A DNA stretch of 64,000 bases from Metarhizium brunneum (GCF_013426205.1 NC_089422.1:4650001-4714000); one strand, 5' to 3'; shown: positions 24,538 through 37,696, numbered from the stretch's first letter. The notes: a model not told the origin generated them from the sequence alone. Numbers and translations are program-made.

Positions 24538-25769
24538 TTACAAGAACCATACGAGGAGGGAAAGCGTGAAAAGAGTAGTAGCTGCTATGACGATATGAGA
24601 TGGCACTAGGGCCCCAAACGCTCCATTCTCAGCAGCGGGTAGAGATGAGTTGACAAAATTTGGCCCACAAATAGTGTTGACTTGGATGGCTGCATCTTGG
24701 TATACTGAAGCGACCAGCTGCCTTCGGTTCGCGGAAGCTGTATGATAGATGAACATGGTATTCTGTACGCACCAACCGCAGGATGGCACTGAGGTACCGG
24801 GTAATGGAGTCGCATAGGGCATAAAGTAAAGAAATGCATCTGACGGGTTCGAAATATTCGTCACGGCGCTGGCAAAGCAATATGAGCTTGATGTAGGGTT
24901 TTGGAGACAGGTCGCCGAGTAGAGAACGTTGTAGGCTCGTAGGCCCTGCCAGGCTTGTACAACTTGAGTCTGATTCTGGTCAAGCTCTCTTTTGCAGTTT
25001 GTACTTGCGGTGAGATTTTGGGCAGCAGTTGTCATATAGGCGGTACACTTTGCGACATCAACGTCACACGTTGCGTCGAGAACCTTGACGATGCTCACAA
25101 GCTCCTTCTGAGCGTTGAAGAATGAAGTAGAAGTCTGTTGCACGAGAAGTAATTAGATTTGAAGCTTGCAAGACCAAGACACGCAACTCTGCATTTAAAG
25201 TCCGTGAACCGAGAAGAATATACCTGAATAAGCATGGAAATAGGATAGCAACTCTTGAAGGTAGGATCCGAGAGTAATGCAGCGATGAACTTTGGGCACG
25301 AATCGTCGCTACCAGGAACTTGGAAGGCGTTAGGGACAGGGTTATCGAAGGGCGATGGTAAGGGAGACGCGGCAGTGTCGGCAGTTGATGTCTGGTTCGA
25401 TCTCGTTGTGGTAGCGGCTGAGCGCTTGTCGGACTGAGCCGTTTGTATCGACGAGTATTCGCCGTTACTGGCCCTCTTCCCAAGCCTTCTCGATATTCTT
25501 TCAGTAGAAGACACTGCAGCTGGCGGTGGGATTGCCAATGACGGCTCTGGATGATCTAGAGTCGGCAGCAACGACGCCGGCGCCCATGTCTTTGATGTAG
25601 ATAAATCCTTGTCTGCGGCTGCAGGTGAGGCAAATGCGGCAGCCAAGGCAAGTATGACGGTAGGAAATATTATTCGAGGCGGTATTAACCGATAGTTTCG
25701 CCTAGACTTTTGCTCCATGTGGAATATGGTTGAATCCATTTTCGATGATTTTTTCGAGACATTCGACAT
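24538..25769 (-). CDS. DUF7729-type GPI-anchored surface protein
   Basis: The model is complement(24538..25134, 25224..25769), 380 aa. The 89-bp intron (GTATAT donor, ACAG acceptor) joins ISMLIQ to TSTSFFNAQKELV in phase 0. Near the N-terminus is a hydrophobic segment (about 32-51, IIFPTVILALAAAFASPAAA) after a basic stretch, which could act as a signal anchor or late signal peptide. A Ser/Thr-rich region with a possible KR cleavage site follows. The conserved module has paired cysteines (SCPKFIAALLSDPTFKSCYP, then ATCDVDVAKC, SYCFASAV, SCGWCVQNTM) and several N-glycosylation sites. The C-terminal hydrophobic tail (HIVIAATTLFTLSLLVWFL) fits a GPI signal. The family is fungal and of unknown function, so cell-wall or plasma-membrane location is inference. 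The DUF7729 name is from memory of the pattern. Confidence 0.8.
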
Positions 25770-28700
25770 GTTGTTCCAGTAGCGCTACAGAGGTCGGAAG
25801 CGCCGCAGACGCTCAAGCGTGATACGCCCCAGGCTTCGCGGAGTTGCGTATCAACAAACAGCCAGACACGATATTAATGACGTGCCCAGAAGAATAAAGA
25901 CCAGCCGGCTTCCTGCAGTCGAAAATGCATCCGTGTTTCCGTAGCTCTCGACCTTGGCGTTCTAGCCGGGGTACTTCAAGAAATGCGGCCGTTTAGGAAA
26001 CCATGGAGGCGATATCTTGGAAACAAAGAGCCGGGTTGACTTGGACAGGTTTGCGTTGTCAGTGGCTTCGAGTATTCCAAGACACTGGGAAGGCTTCCAA
26101 CAATCTACCAGCTGAAACAACTTGGGGAAAACGAGCGACAGTTCAAGGCGGTCGGCGCAAAGGGAGTGCTCAATCGCTTGACAAAGAGTGGTAAGCACCG
26201 AGACTTGGCGAAAAGCAACAAGATTCGACGCGAATGGCGAGAGAGTGCAACGATTGTTTGGATGATTTGTGTCGTGGTCGCGCCCTCCGTCGCCCGTACG
26301 ACGAGAGAACTAGATAGAGGGTTGCGCTGCAGGTCCAAAGGTCCAATGCCGGCCGTGTTGTACACAGCTCGCGAGTATAAGGATGACCAGAAATGGACGG
26401 CTTCCGCCAATATGCGTTTATCTTCCAGACTTCCTGGGGGTTCTTTACAAGGCCAGTGATCGTCAAGACGGTGTCTGTAGGGCAGGCGACCTTCGGGAGA
26501 GAGTCGAAGCTGGATGAAAGGAGCAAAGATGAGCAGCACCGGGCAAGATTGGAGACATCCAGCGCGTGGATACAGCGCACTCCGTAATGCAGGCCTAAAC
26601 AGGCGAGCTGTCGAGCGGGTCCTCGGATAGCGAGCGCGTTGGACCTTGGACAGCACAGGCACAGGCACAGGCACAGGGACCTGGGACTTGCGGACTCAGG
26701 TACGGGCGTTATTTCGCGATAATACATATATTACTTAGTAGGCTGTGCCTGGTGGGCAAAGGTAAAAAAGTGGATGGCGCCTTGCAGGGGGGGATAATGC
26801 TGCTCCCCGTTAGCGTGGATACTTGAGTAGTACTAAGTACATACATTGTTGCCGGGCGGGCTTGGTGCTGTGGATTGTACCTGAGGGCGGCGACATGGGG
26901 GTACATAAGTACATGAATGCGGCAGCCGGGTGCCTGGGCAATTATTGATTTTTACTCCGTAAAGTAGCTGCGAATGGAGCTACTTAGACGCACGTACAAT
27001 GCATGTACACTGAGTGCCTGCTTTGGAGACGACAAAGGTGAGGGTGACTGTATCGGCCTTCTGTCAGTCTCACAACTGATGGCGTCGGTTGGGATAACTT
27101 ATCTGCGCTGCCGCTTGCAAGCGTTGGACAGTCAACGGTTTGCGGCCATCCGGCACTGTCATCTTTGCATTGCAAAAGCGTGACGATTGTTTTCGGGCGT
27201 TTAATTGATCTTCTGGGGCGGGTGAGAGGTGAGAAGGTGTCCTTCCTGGTACTTGTCGCTACATAGAAGCCACACAGGGTCTTGGCAGAGTCGCCTATTC
27301 AGGACGGTGGCATGGGCAGTAGCCATATCCGGCCAACATAATCTGTATGTATGTAATGGTTCGTATTGGATTGAATTGATGGCAGGGACATCTCAAATCA
27401 CTAGCGATGATTTGGAACCCCGTGGACAGGATGGAGTGTCTTTGTGCTGGAGTTTGGGCAGCGTTTTGGAACGGGATCGAGACCGACCACCTGAGGAACG
27501 TCTGGTTTCATTCAACTCGATTGTACTCACTCCGTACTTGCCTTCTTTTTAGCTTCTGGCCAACACGATTGCTCTTTCCATAAAACTGCCCAATGCCCGA
27601 TGCCCAATGCAAAATGGACCGCGGCCTCCTCGATCGACACGCGGCTCGCATTCGTTTTCTTTCATCAAATCCGTCAAATTCACCAAGCGACCCTTGCTCA
27701 CGATTATTGGATTCTGAAGCCACCCAACTAACTACTCCGTACCTTGGTGTACGACGCGTTTACTAGTTGTGTGAACGGCGTGCTCCATAATTCACAACTG
27801 TCAAGTTGCATCCACACAGCGCCCATCTAATATTCCAGACGCCGCACGCCACGCCTACCGTCGCCAAGTGGTATCCCTTGTTTTGGAACCTTTGACATTG
27901 GCCATTTTGCCTGGCCGCGCTTTATCCACCGCTCATCCAACGGCACATCCAACAGCTAGTATGGCATCGTCTCGCGTCATCCGGTGTCATGCCGGTTTCC
28001 CAGTTGAGTCCCTGCCGCCGACTCCATCCCGGGGCCAATATGACATGTCTCCTTGCAGCCCGGTTTATGATGTACAATCTATGCGTCCGGTCGGCTTCTT
28101 TGATACCCTGGGTACGGTCCCTGGGCCTCGACCTGGTCTCCCGCATGGCACCCAATTGTTGCTTCCCGTTCCCTGCCAAGACTCGGTGGCTGCTCTGCCG
28201 GACCAGAAAGGAAATGTCACTTTGCGTTCGCTCTCTGTTTCCGAGCCGAGTCAGTCTCCGGGTCTGGTCGTTGCTGTCTCTGGCCACATGGCGATGATAA
28301 TGGTCAATTTTGCCATTCTGCTTCTCAAGCCGCAGTACATATGTATCTTGGTCGTGCTGGTCAACACCCATGCATGCATATTTGGGCGCACGCAAACGAG
28401 CAGCCAAGCAATGGACTAGATTAGCGACGCTAGCATTCACGCACCTTGCGCCAGAAACGGAGTCGGCTGCCGATGCAGAGGACCTCCCAAAGAAAGACAC
28501 CATCAGGGCTTGAGGGCAAAGCAAACTCATAATTTGGACAAACACGTCGTTCAGCTGTCATGATTTGAACCAAGAAAAAGACTGGCTTGCAGGCGGACCT
28601 TGCTGAATCAAGGCCATGACGCAAGATGGCACAAGCTTGACGGACTACGTACCTGATTATCCTGCTGTCATTGTTCCAGGTCAAGGCGGTTCGCTCGCAC

Positions 28701-30039
28701 GACGTATCCTCTGTCTCATCGACCATTACTCTCCAGCACGCCGCTGCCAGAGCCGAACTGCGTTTTAAATGGAGAGTGTTTTGAGCCAGTTTTTGCTCGG
28801 CAATGTCTCACTCATTCCTGGCATTACTACTACTCAGTAGTCAAGTGCTTCGACCCTCTCGGCAGCCTAGGCAAAGTGAAGCTCGCAACCACAATGTTTC
28901 ACCATGCCCCGGCCCATCGTACATCCCCGCATCTTGTATCTGTGCATCTCCCGCTGCCACTGGCCAATTCCAGGATTGTTCTCGCGTCAATTCGTCCGTC
29001 GTTGTTTATTGGCACAATATTCACATGCGTTCCCGGGTCTCTTGCTCATCCTTGTCAATGTCTACTGCTCCATCACGACACGTTTCCAGAAACCTGTGCG
29101 ATATTAAGGGTGACACAACAGGACCCATCTATCAAGTTCATGTTAGTATATTGTTTCGTTTTCCCCTCGGATTCAATTGATCATGTCTGAGGACAGCAAA
29201 ACTTTCCAGTGCCTTCGAAAACGAATGGTTACACATGTAAACTAGCCCCCCCTTTTTTTTTTTTAAACTCTCTAGAACCTGCCCCTTTATGTCTTTTATT
29301 ACAACTGTACCTCTCGATCCTCCGTACAATAGCCACGCTCTCGGAAAGAAATACAAAGCCTGCTCCTCTCGTCGACAGCCTCGTACGTGGCGCTTACGTC
29401 GAACAACGTGGCGGCGGGCAAACCAGGCGTGCTGTGACGAACGCACGAACGGCCCGATCTTAGACGAGACTTAGTTGGGTCAGAGCGCGCACGCCCAACC
29501 CCTGAATAATGAATAGCCGGAAGCATCACACGATAAACCATGCCTCGGAAATGAGTACGGATAAAAATCGACAGTCGCTTGGGATTATTCCAGGCTATCC
29601 ATCCAGACATGGGTCACATCTCCGCACCGGTCGCTTTAGACGACAAAAAATTGTTTCATTTTATTTTTACTTCTGCCGTTAACCTTTGAGCACAAACAGA
29701 ACTCCAACTTTCTCTCGGCAGAGTGGGAAACTTTTTGATTACACTATTATCTGATGAATGTGATGGTTTATAACACAACAGTCAAAATTCCTGCCCAGTG
29801 TTGAACGCCGTTCCCTTTAGCAACGCTATGCGACTCTTCTTGTCTATGAAAACCTCCACCAAAATAAAAACGCCATGTATGCAAAGCAAGCCTAGCCGGC
29901 CCTTTTAAGTCTAGCCCGGGATATCTCGTTCGTTAGAATGTGAGAAAGTGGAAATAATTGTGCCATATTACAACGACATGATGGAAATGCGATGCACAAT
30001 AATGAAACATTCCCCCACCAAAAAAAGACCAAAAAACTC
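25770..30039. other. 4.3 kb gene-free region
   Basis: Between the DUF7729 promoter and the stop of the ABC gene. Overlapping frames at 26105-26727 and 27868-28545 occur on both strands, mostly lack ATG starts and show no family signal. Motif copies are at 26579, 26954, 27529 and 27734. A CACAGG tandem is at about 26653-26678 and a poly-C/poly-T run at about 29247-29266. A 125-codon frame from 28803 starts with a hydrophobic stretch but has no other support. Confidence 0.5.
26653..26678. repeat. CACAGG hexamer tandem repeat
   Basis: About four direct copies of CACAGG in a non-coding stretch upstream of the DUF7729 gene. Confidence 0.8.
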
Positions 30040-33000
30040 TTATCCATGCTTCGCCAGACTTTGAAGGTTAACCAGCTCGGCGTACCGTCCATTCTTCTTC
30101 ATCAATTCAGAGTGAGTGCCTTCCTCGACAATTCGGCCTTGATCAAAGACGTAGATAATGTCGGCCTTCTGAATGGTGCTGAGTCGATGGGCGACGGCGA
30201 TTGTGGTGCGACCCTTGGCAGCCTTGTCAAGAGCGGCCTGGACAACGTGCTCTGACTCGGAATCAAGAGCGGACGTAGCCTCGTCAAGGAGAAGAATCTT
30301 TGGATCACGAATGAGAGCACGAGCAATAGCAATACGTTGCTTCTGACCGCCAGAAAGAAGAGTGCCTTTGCTGCCGACGACGGTATTGAAACCTTCGGGC
30401 AGTGAAATTATGAAATCGTAGATGTTTGCTTCGCGGCAAGCAAACTCGATCGCCTCGTCCGGGACAACTTCCTTTGCGCTACCGAGGAGAATATTCTCCT
30501 TGATAGTACCCTGGTACAGAGTTGGTTCTTGGCTGACGAGGGCAATGTGAGAACGGTAGTCATTAATGTTTAGGGAGCTAACCTCCTTGCCATCGATGAA
30601 GACACCGCCAAAGAGAGGGTCATAGAATCGTTCGAGGAGGGCGATGGTTGTGCTCTTACCGCAACCAGAGGCACCGACTAAGGCGATGTACTGGCCGGGG
30701 TGAACGGTAAGGTTGAGGCCGCGCAAGACGGGAACATCAGGGCGAGTTGGATACCGGAAGTGTACATTTCGAAATTCAAGAGTTCCATCAACCTGGGGAA
30801 GCCTCTCGCCCTCTTCGGACCAAGAGTCAATAGTGGGTTTGCGATCAAAAAGTGTCTTCAGTTCGCCAGCAGCATGGTGAGCCTTGCCCATATCGGGAGC
30901 GAAGGAGAAGATGGTACCAGCGGACTGGGCTCCAAAGATGACGGCCATGAAACATAAGAAGAACTGAAACTGGTCATATTCACCTTTGCCGATAAGGGTA
31001 CCACCATACCAGAAACCAAGGGCAAAGCAAAGGAAAAGTAGAGACTGAGAAGCGGCATAGAGTGCGCTGGACTTTAGAACGGACATTAGACTGCGGCGCT
31101 GCTGCTCAGCCAACGAATCATGATACTGCTTCAAAACATCATGCTCACGGGTAAGTGCAGCAACAGTACGGATAGCAGAGATAGCTTCGGACGCGAAGGT
31201 GGCTGACGATGAATACGCAGCCTTTGATCGTCTCTGGAAGTGAGCAAGCATCCAGAATCGGAAGAACCCACAACCAAGAAGAATTGGCATGGTGGCGATG
31301 CAGACGAGGGATAATTTCCAGCCGATTGCAAGGCCTACAGCACAAGCAGCAATCAGAGTGGTGGACATCATGAGCAAGGTACCAAGAGTAACGCCACTAA
31401 GACCTGCGACGTGAGTTGTCTCCGTTGACAAGAAAGATGTGAGGGCGCCGGCTGTATTTTCGTCCTTGTCGAAGAAGGCGACATCCTGTCGGAGCATGGC
31501 TCTAAAAGCCTTGTCACGGACGCGGCGAACGAGGCGCTCAGAGCACATAGCGAAAGCAATTCCCTGGGCAGAAAAGGCCAAGAACTGTACAAAGGCGAGC
31601 ATCAAGTACATAGCACTCCAAAAGTCCGAGTCCTTCTTGATCTGGTCGCGGTTGGCAGGAGTGACGGGTTGCGAAAGGATGACGATCTGCTTGGCGAAGA
31701 AGACTGCCGAGGTAGGGTTACCGCCGCCGCAGATGGCAGCAAATACCAAGCCGAAGAGCATAAGGTGCCATTCTGGAGCATTGAAAGAAGTAATGAGCTT
31801 CAACAAGGTCCAGAGGCCATACCTCTTCTCGCCTTCAGGCTTGTTCTTCTGGAGGGCAATGCTGGATACAGATTTCCGGGTAGAAGAGCGACCCAGCTTG
31901 GCAGCAATATCATCATCAGGATCCACAGCAAACTGGCCTTCCTTGTTTGTCGTCATCTTTCGAATAAGCTCCTCCTGGTGCTCATTGATATCCTCCTCCT
32001 CTTTCTCGGCAGTCAAATCCTCCGCGTCGGCAATATTCTGGGCCGATACGAGCTTGAAGTATGCGCCCTTCTTCTCAAGAAGTTCGTCGTGGGTGCCCTG
32101 TTCTATAATGCGTCCTGAAGTCATGACGACAATGTTATGAGCATCCTTGATAGTCGATAAACGATGGGCAATAGTGATGGTTGTTCGACCAGCAGCAGCA
32201 ACCTCCAGAGCGGCTTGAACAACGCCTTCTGACTTGGTGTCGAGAGCAGATGTGGCCTCGTCAAGAAGCAAAACTGAAGGAAGTTAGCATTGGCTATGAT
32301 GTTGAAGAAAAGGCAGGGATGACTCTAGAGATTACTAACTCTTTGGGTCGGAGACAACAGCTCGAGCAATAGCAATACGCTGTTTCTGTCCCCCCGACAA
32401 GAGAAAGCCGCGCTCACCCACATTGGTCTCATAACCTTCAGGGAGAGCAGAGATGAAATCATGAGCATTGGCCTTGATGGCAGCCTGAATAACCATTTCC
32501 CTTTGTTTCTCTTCTCCCTCATGTTCGTACTGAGTTCCAATAAGGCCATGGCTAATGTTTTTGAAAATGGTAGTGCCAAAAAGGGTTGGCTCTTGGCTCA
32601 CAAGAGCCATTTGCTGACGGAGCCATCGGAGGTTAAGCTTGCTGATATCCTGACCGTCAAGGTAGACAGCACCTTGAACTGGATCATAGAATCGTTCGAC
32701 TAGGCCGACAATGGTACTCTTACCAGAACCAGAAGCACCAACAAGAGCTGTTGTCTTTCCAGCGGGAATCTCAAGAGACACACCATCCATAACCACGACC
32801 TCAGGGCGCGAAGGGTAAATATGCTTGACATTCTCAAGGAGAATATTTCCTTGTAGGTTCTCAATCTTGTTACCCTTGTCGTCGCTGGGGTCCAGAGGGG
32901 AGACCCGGTCAATGGTGTTGAAGATCTTGGCAGCGGCGGCCACAGCAGTTGTAAAGGCCTGGATATTGGGGGCAACGTTTCCAAGGTTAAAAGCACCGAT

Positions 33001-34140
33001 CATGACGGACATCATGATGATTAAAATCTTATTAAGGGGGATGATACCATCCACGAGGAACTGGCTGCCTTGCCAAAACGCGAGACCATAGTTCAGGAAA
33101 AGAATAAGCATCATTCCAGCAACCATGACAGCCATGGAGCTCTTGACGCGGAATCCAAAATATTCGGCCTTGGCAAGGTGCTTGTCATATTGTTTTGCGA
33201 GGCGGTCCTGGGTACCAAAGGCAATGGCATTACGGATAGAGCTGACAACTTCGTCGGCGAGACTGCCACCCTGAGCATAAGCTTCAAGAGAATTTTTGTT
33301 GTGCTTCAGCATGAAACTCGAACCAATACCAATGTTCAGCAAAAGAGCGAAGACGGTGGAGGAGAGAATGAGCGTCAGCTTCCAATAGTTGATGAATCCT
33401 ATGACGAAAGCGGTGATGAATGTCGCTATAGCTGCCAGAGTCAAAGACACTTTCTCAGAGATACCCTCCTGAATAAGGTTGGTGTCGGCAGTAATGCGAG
33501 TGGTCACCTCGCCGGCACCGAGCTTGTCAAAGAATCCAATATTCTGGCGCATGCAGCTCTCAAGATAATGCTCGCGAATCTTGGCGCTGATGTGCTCACC
33601 GGTATATATGAAGCCCACAGTACAAATGTAGGTGACAACAAATTCACCGATTGCTAAATACACAAAATAAAGGACGTATTTGCTCAATTCGTCGACAAAG
33701 GAGTTGTAGCTCATCTGACCGGCCGAGTAGAAGTAGGTTTGAAATGTGCGCTGAAGGTTGCCAAAGATGACGGTCATCAGAGGTAAGGCAGCACCAGAGG
33801 CAATGGCGCAAATAGAAGATATGGCTATGATGATGACATCATTGCGAGAGGCATAGCGGTAAAGAACAGCAACACCTTGCTTCAGTTCAGGCGTAACGAG
33901 TTGGCGTCTCAGAACTTCGGCTTCGTCTGGTGGCAGATGACGGAACATCTCATCGGGGTCTGTGGCCTTGGGAGGAGCAGCAACCACTTTGGAGTCGGCC
34001 TTGGTGAGAGCTCGCTTCAGATCTGCCTTTTCATTCTGAGGAGTTCCCTTGCCATCAAGGGAATCCCGGGCGCGACTGCTGGACCGTTCTGAGTCGAATT
34101 GCGAAGGCAAAGTGCCCTTTTCCGCGGGTTGGCTAGCCAT
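30040..34140 (-). CDS. Full-size ABC multidrug exporter, ABCB/PMD1 type
   Basis: ATP-driven plasma-membrane drug efflux pump of the P-glycoprotein class, often named after S. pombe pmd1 (leptomycin B resistance). The model is complement(30040..32273, 32340..34140), 1344 aa. The 66-bp intron has an unusual GTTAGT donor and a TTCAG acceptor, and splits the first Walker B, restoring DPKILLLDEATSALD. The layout is TMD1-NBD1-TMD2-NBD2. NBD1 has Walker A GASGSGKST at about 468-476 and signature LSGGQ at about 581. NBD2 has Walker A GASGCGKST at about 1144 and LSGGQ at about 1250, then a second ILLLDEATSALD. Both sites have the catalytic glutamate after Walker B, so both look functional. An acidic linker lies between the halves. 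Substrate is unknown. It stands alone with a 3.5 kb upstream gap. Confidence 0.95.
32274..32339 (-). other. Intron inside the first Walker B of the ABC gene
   Basis: 66 bp with a non-consensus GTTAGT donor, a GCTAAC branch site and a TTCAG acceptor. It splits the isoleucine codon of ILLLDEA. Confidence 0.85.
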
Positions 34141-36787
34141 GATGGCTACACTGGCGCGCCGTTGCGCAGAAAAAAACGGCCACCTAGTGCGAATCTAGAG
34201 TTTGGTTTGGTGTTTCGGCAGCAGGATATCGACACCTGGGTTTTGGGGTGGTAGGAAGACGCCCTTGACGCGAAATAGGCTGTTCTGCAACCTGGCATAT
34301 GAGAATCGAGGCTATTTGGAAAGAACTCGATCTGAAACTGATGATGCGAATGGTGATTATGGACGTCAGTAAGAGGTGCGTTGACTACTAAGTAGTAGTT
34401 CGCACGTAGCCTGACCGCAACACGGAGTAGCAGATTCGAAGTCTCCTTTGGGAAAGGCCAATGCTATGGAGCCAGAGTCGATGGAAGGAGCTCTGCAAAA
34501 AGGACTTTGGGAGACCGACCACACCTGCCCACTTGCAGCCAAGGAGGACAGGAGGGCATTCAGCTAGTTTTGTAGTTCTTTGATTAACCACGAGCAGGTA
34601 AGCTTCTCCTTTCAGGCGACCAGAGCGGACTTCAAACCCGAGTCTACGTACTCAAGTAACTAGCGACTGTTGGCTGGTTGCGCCAGAACGTCAACGTCCC
34701 TGCTCAGAGTTGTGCTTATGAATAACGGGCACCGGGAATGACAACGCCCGACGCCCAGGCATCGATGCAAGCTAACTCGGCCCACTGCCTGGGTCGGGGC
34801 ACAAACAGCGCCAGCACAACGAACAGCGAGGCATCGAATTAACGAGGAGGCTTGGGAAATGATGGGGCTCTGCCTTGCTCGTCTCGCTGACGCCGGCGTG
34901 TGCTGAGCAAGGGTTCAATGTTCTGAGCCACAAAAGGTGAAGGGGCTTTACGCCGAGACAGTCACCTACAGTACAATTCAACTTGACCCTTAGGCCCACA
35001 GATCCACATACTCCAGCGGTTTGTCGGCCCACGATTTCAATCTCAGCTACGGAGTACGGATTACGGAGTACTACGAGTGGGTGTGGCGACAGGGGCAACA
35101 TGGTCGGAGCCGTCGCACCCCATGACGGAGCCGGACGTGCTGCTAGGAAGCCCGTGGTTGAGTCACGACTGGGGCGTGCAAGATGGCAGTATATTCCTGC
35201 ATTTGGATGATGCCGTTGATGTTTGGGTAAGCCCTCGAGATTGGAACGAAAGCAAAAATGGACATCAAGATGACTCATTTGTGTGAAAACAGCACGGCAA
35301 GGGGCATGTGTTGAAGAGCTATTCGTTTCATAAACGATGTCATGGCTCAGTGCGCAACCGTGCCTTTGATTTGATACCGGGCGGCGTTGTGTGTGCAAAG
35401 TGAAAAAAAGTCGAGATGGATGCTCAATTGCCCCCTGTTGCCTGATTCATCACCGTCGCGGGCGCCTGCCTCCTTTCGGCGCCGCTCCACCTTTGCAGTC
35501 TGGGATACTCCGTACATCAGGGCCTCACTTGCGTCTGTATTTTTAGACTCGACATGGCACAGATGGGCGGGCTTGGCAAAAAAAAAAAAAAAAGGTCATG
35601 TTGGAGAATTATCTGCCAGGGACTTGAGATCCGCGAAATATAGCCCATCAGAACGTACAGAGTACCCAGGCGAGAAATATGTTGAATGTTGACAATTCAC
35701 AACATACAATTGGTACAAATTCCAGGGTGGATATAGAATCAATTGGCCAGCAACCCGACAGCGACTGACAACATTGAACCAAAGTACAGCAGGGTCTGGA
35801 GGGTTTGCATGCTTGCATACGCGGCAGTAAGCGTTCCGGTGCAGGTCACATCAGCCAGCCTGGACATGCAGTCAATCAGTCTTGTCGATGTCTAGTGTGT
35901 GGCTGTTAAATCCGGGTGAAAGCGTTGAACTGTGAGGATTTGATATCAACAGACCAGATGTTTCGGGGTCTTGGAGTAGTCCGAGCCCGCGGTGGCCCAC
36001 TGGCCGTTCAATGTTGCCAGCACAGGATCGGCCAGTGCAAGCCGCGACGAGTCTGAGTCTGATGCAGGGCTAAACGAGCTAGGACCGTACGGTACGTACC
36101 TAGGTAGTCTCTCGGTCCCCGCCGCTGGCTAATGAGAAACGAGATGTCGGTCGCTCTTGTCGCTTCTGCTTGGCCGTCAGTACTTGTGCAGCTGCCTAGG
36201 GTAGGAGGCAGAAAGGGTTTCCGTCTGGTCCCTGGAGCAGGCATCAATTCCCACACATGATCTCCAAGTCTGGTCTAAAGATCGGGAGCGTGTCTTGACA
36301 GCAGGCCGCTGAATCTTGAAGCACAACACCAGAGGCATATGCGGAGACTGGAATTGGTATCTGCCTACCCTGATCACGACGTTTCACCAACACTGGGAAT
36401 TGTGTAGGAGTCCGGAGAGGCTGATGGCATGCATGAGTGACCATGATTCGCAACCACCCGTCACACAGGAGCATGCAAGAGTACCTGGGTAAGTAAGAGC
36501 AATGCTTGGCTACTTTATGAAAGACTCAGCGTTCTCCACGACTCAAGCTTGGTGCAATCCAATATCCTGCTGTTGCCTCACACCAACTCCTGCCGCAAGT
36601 GACAGGCTAGATCAACAACCGTCTGGTCCATGTCAATCCCGTTCCATGACTTGGAATCCCGTCTGCCCCACCATGCCAACCTGGCCAGCAAAGTTGTGAC
36701 TGGTACTAGGATCCGAGATGGCCTGCCGGGGCCGGGAGGCTGAATTGTGAAAACTGGCGTCTGGAATGCCATCCATGCTCGATGAAT

Positions 36788-36818
36788 GTTCTCGCATTCT
36801 ACTTCAGAATGCGAGAAC
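36788..36818. repeat. Perfect 13-bp stem, 5-nt loop hairpin
   Basis: GTTCTCGCATTCT, loop ACTTC, AGAATGCGAGAAC. This is the longest perfect stem with a short loop that I found in the window, and it lies about 0.9 kb upstream of the SARAF start. Confidence 0.9.
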
Positions 36819-37162
36819 TTGGCCAAGGCCAACTTCGGCTGTCGCACCCGAAGAGGGGGGCAAGCATGTCGTGCAAACGTGAATCACGTTTTAAGGCATC
36901 CCCCAATACAATACTTCTGCTTACGTCGTCTACTTGGGGCTGACATGGAGTATACACCCACGGCCATGTCCCTACTACCTACACCGTACTTCAATTCGTA
37001 ACGTTCAGAATTGCAGCGCCAGGCAAACGCGGATTAGCAGACCGACGGGTTCCTCGGTCTTGTCCGGGACCCGAGTTCCCTGCAACAAGTTTGGCTTTCC
37101 GATGCGCATCAGAATCATCTTGACAGTCTTGAGGACTGACAGGGTAGCGGCTGTAATTGGTG

Positions 37163-37184
37163 ACGTAGACGTATACGTCGACGT
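37163..37184. repeat. Near-palindrome with ACGT cores
   Basis: 22 bases pair with themselves except for one position; the central 12 (GACGTATACGTC) are perfect. ACGT and TGACG cores resemble bZIP/CRE sites. It lies about 510 bp upstream of the SARAF start. Confidence 0.7.
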
Positions 37185-37696
37185 TTTAGCCGTATTGGAA
37201 TATTGGTGGTTGATGGGCTGCCATCTCGTACGTACTTATTACTCAGTATTTTATGGACCCTTGGAGTACGATCGCACTTGCCACATCATGCTGGCAGCTT
37301 CCGCTGCAGCCACCTGTGGCTGCCCGCCCATGGAGGGGTAGCTCCGGTTCGGGGCACCCAATCAGGCCATTCCCCGCGACCTCAGGCGTCAAACTTGCCC
37401 GTTTTACGCTGCGTCACTCAGCACTTGCCACACGAACCTCAATCGAATCACTTTGGACATCGTGTCCTCTCCAGCAATCCAGAAGTTTGCCTCTAAACCA
37501 TCTAGCTTGTCACATTCGCCATTACACATAAAAGACTTCTCCTACATCCAACCTTGCCTACCGCGCACATGGCATCCCAATGAATCCCGTCTCCGCGAGA
37601 CATGCAAACTCCACACTGACCAATTTCTAACAAAACCACGTCCACCAACGGAGCCCGTCAAGAATCGAATATCAAAAACACACTCACACACGCAAA

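Larger units (their letters stand above)
34141..37696. other. 3.5 kb intergenic region, divergent ABC / SARAF promoters
   Basis: Lies between two divergently transcribed genes. Open frames such as 34772-35398 (minus) carry no family features and read through dispersed motifs. Motif copies are at 35048, 35062 and 35507. There is a 17-base A run at 35578-35594, overlapping palindromes around 36083-36110, a strong hairpin at 36788-36818 and a near palindrome at 37163-37184. Confidence 0.55.

Noticed and set aside
26105..26727. Two overlapping minus-strand frames of 185-189 codons
   Set aside because: Overlapping in different frames, with PVPVPV/LCLCLC stretches that only translate the CACAGG repeat.
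27868..28545. Frames of 183 (plus) and 207 (minus) codons on opposite strands
   Set aside because: Mutual shadows, no ATG start for the plus frame, no domain.
28803..29180. 125-codon frame with a hydrophobic start, possible small secreted protein
   Set aside because: The hydrophobic stretch is short and followed by unstructured sequence; no cysteine pattern and no promoter or intron support.
34772..35398. 208-codon minus-strand frame
   Set aside because: Translates two motif copies and has no family features; the opposite strand is also open.
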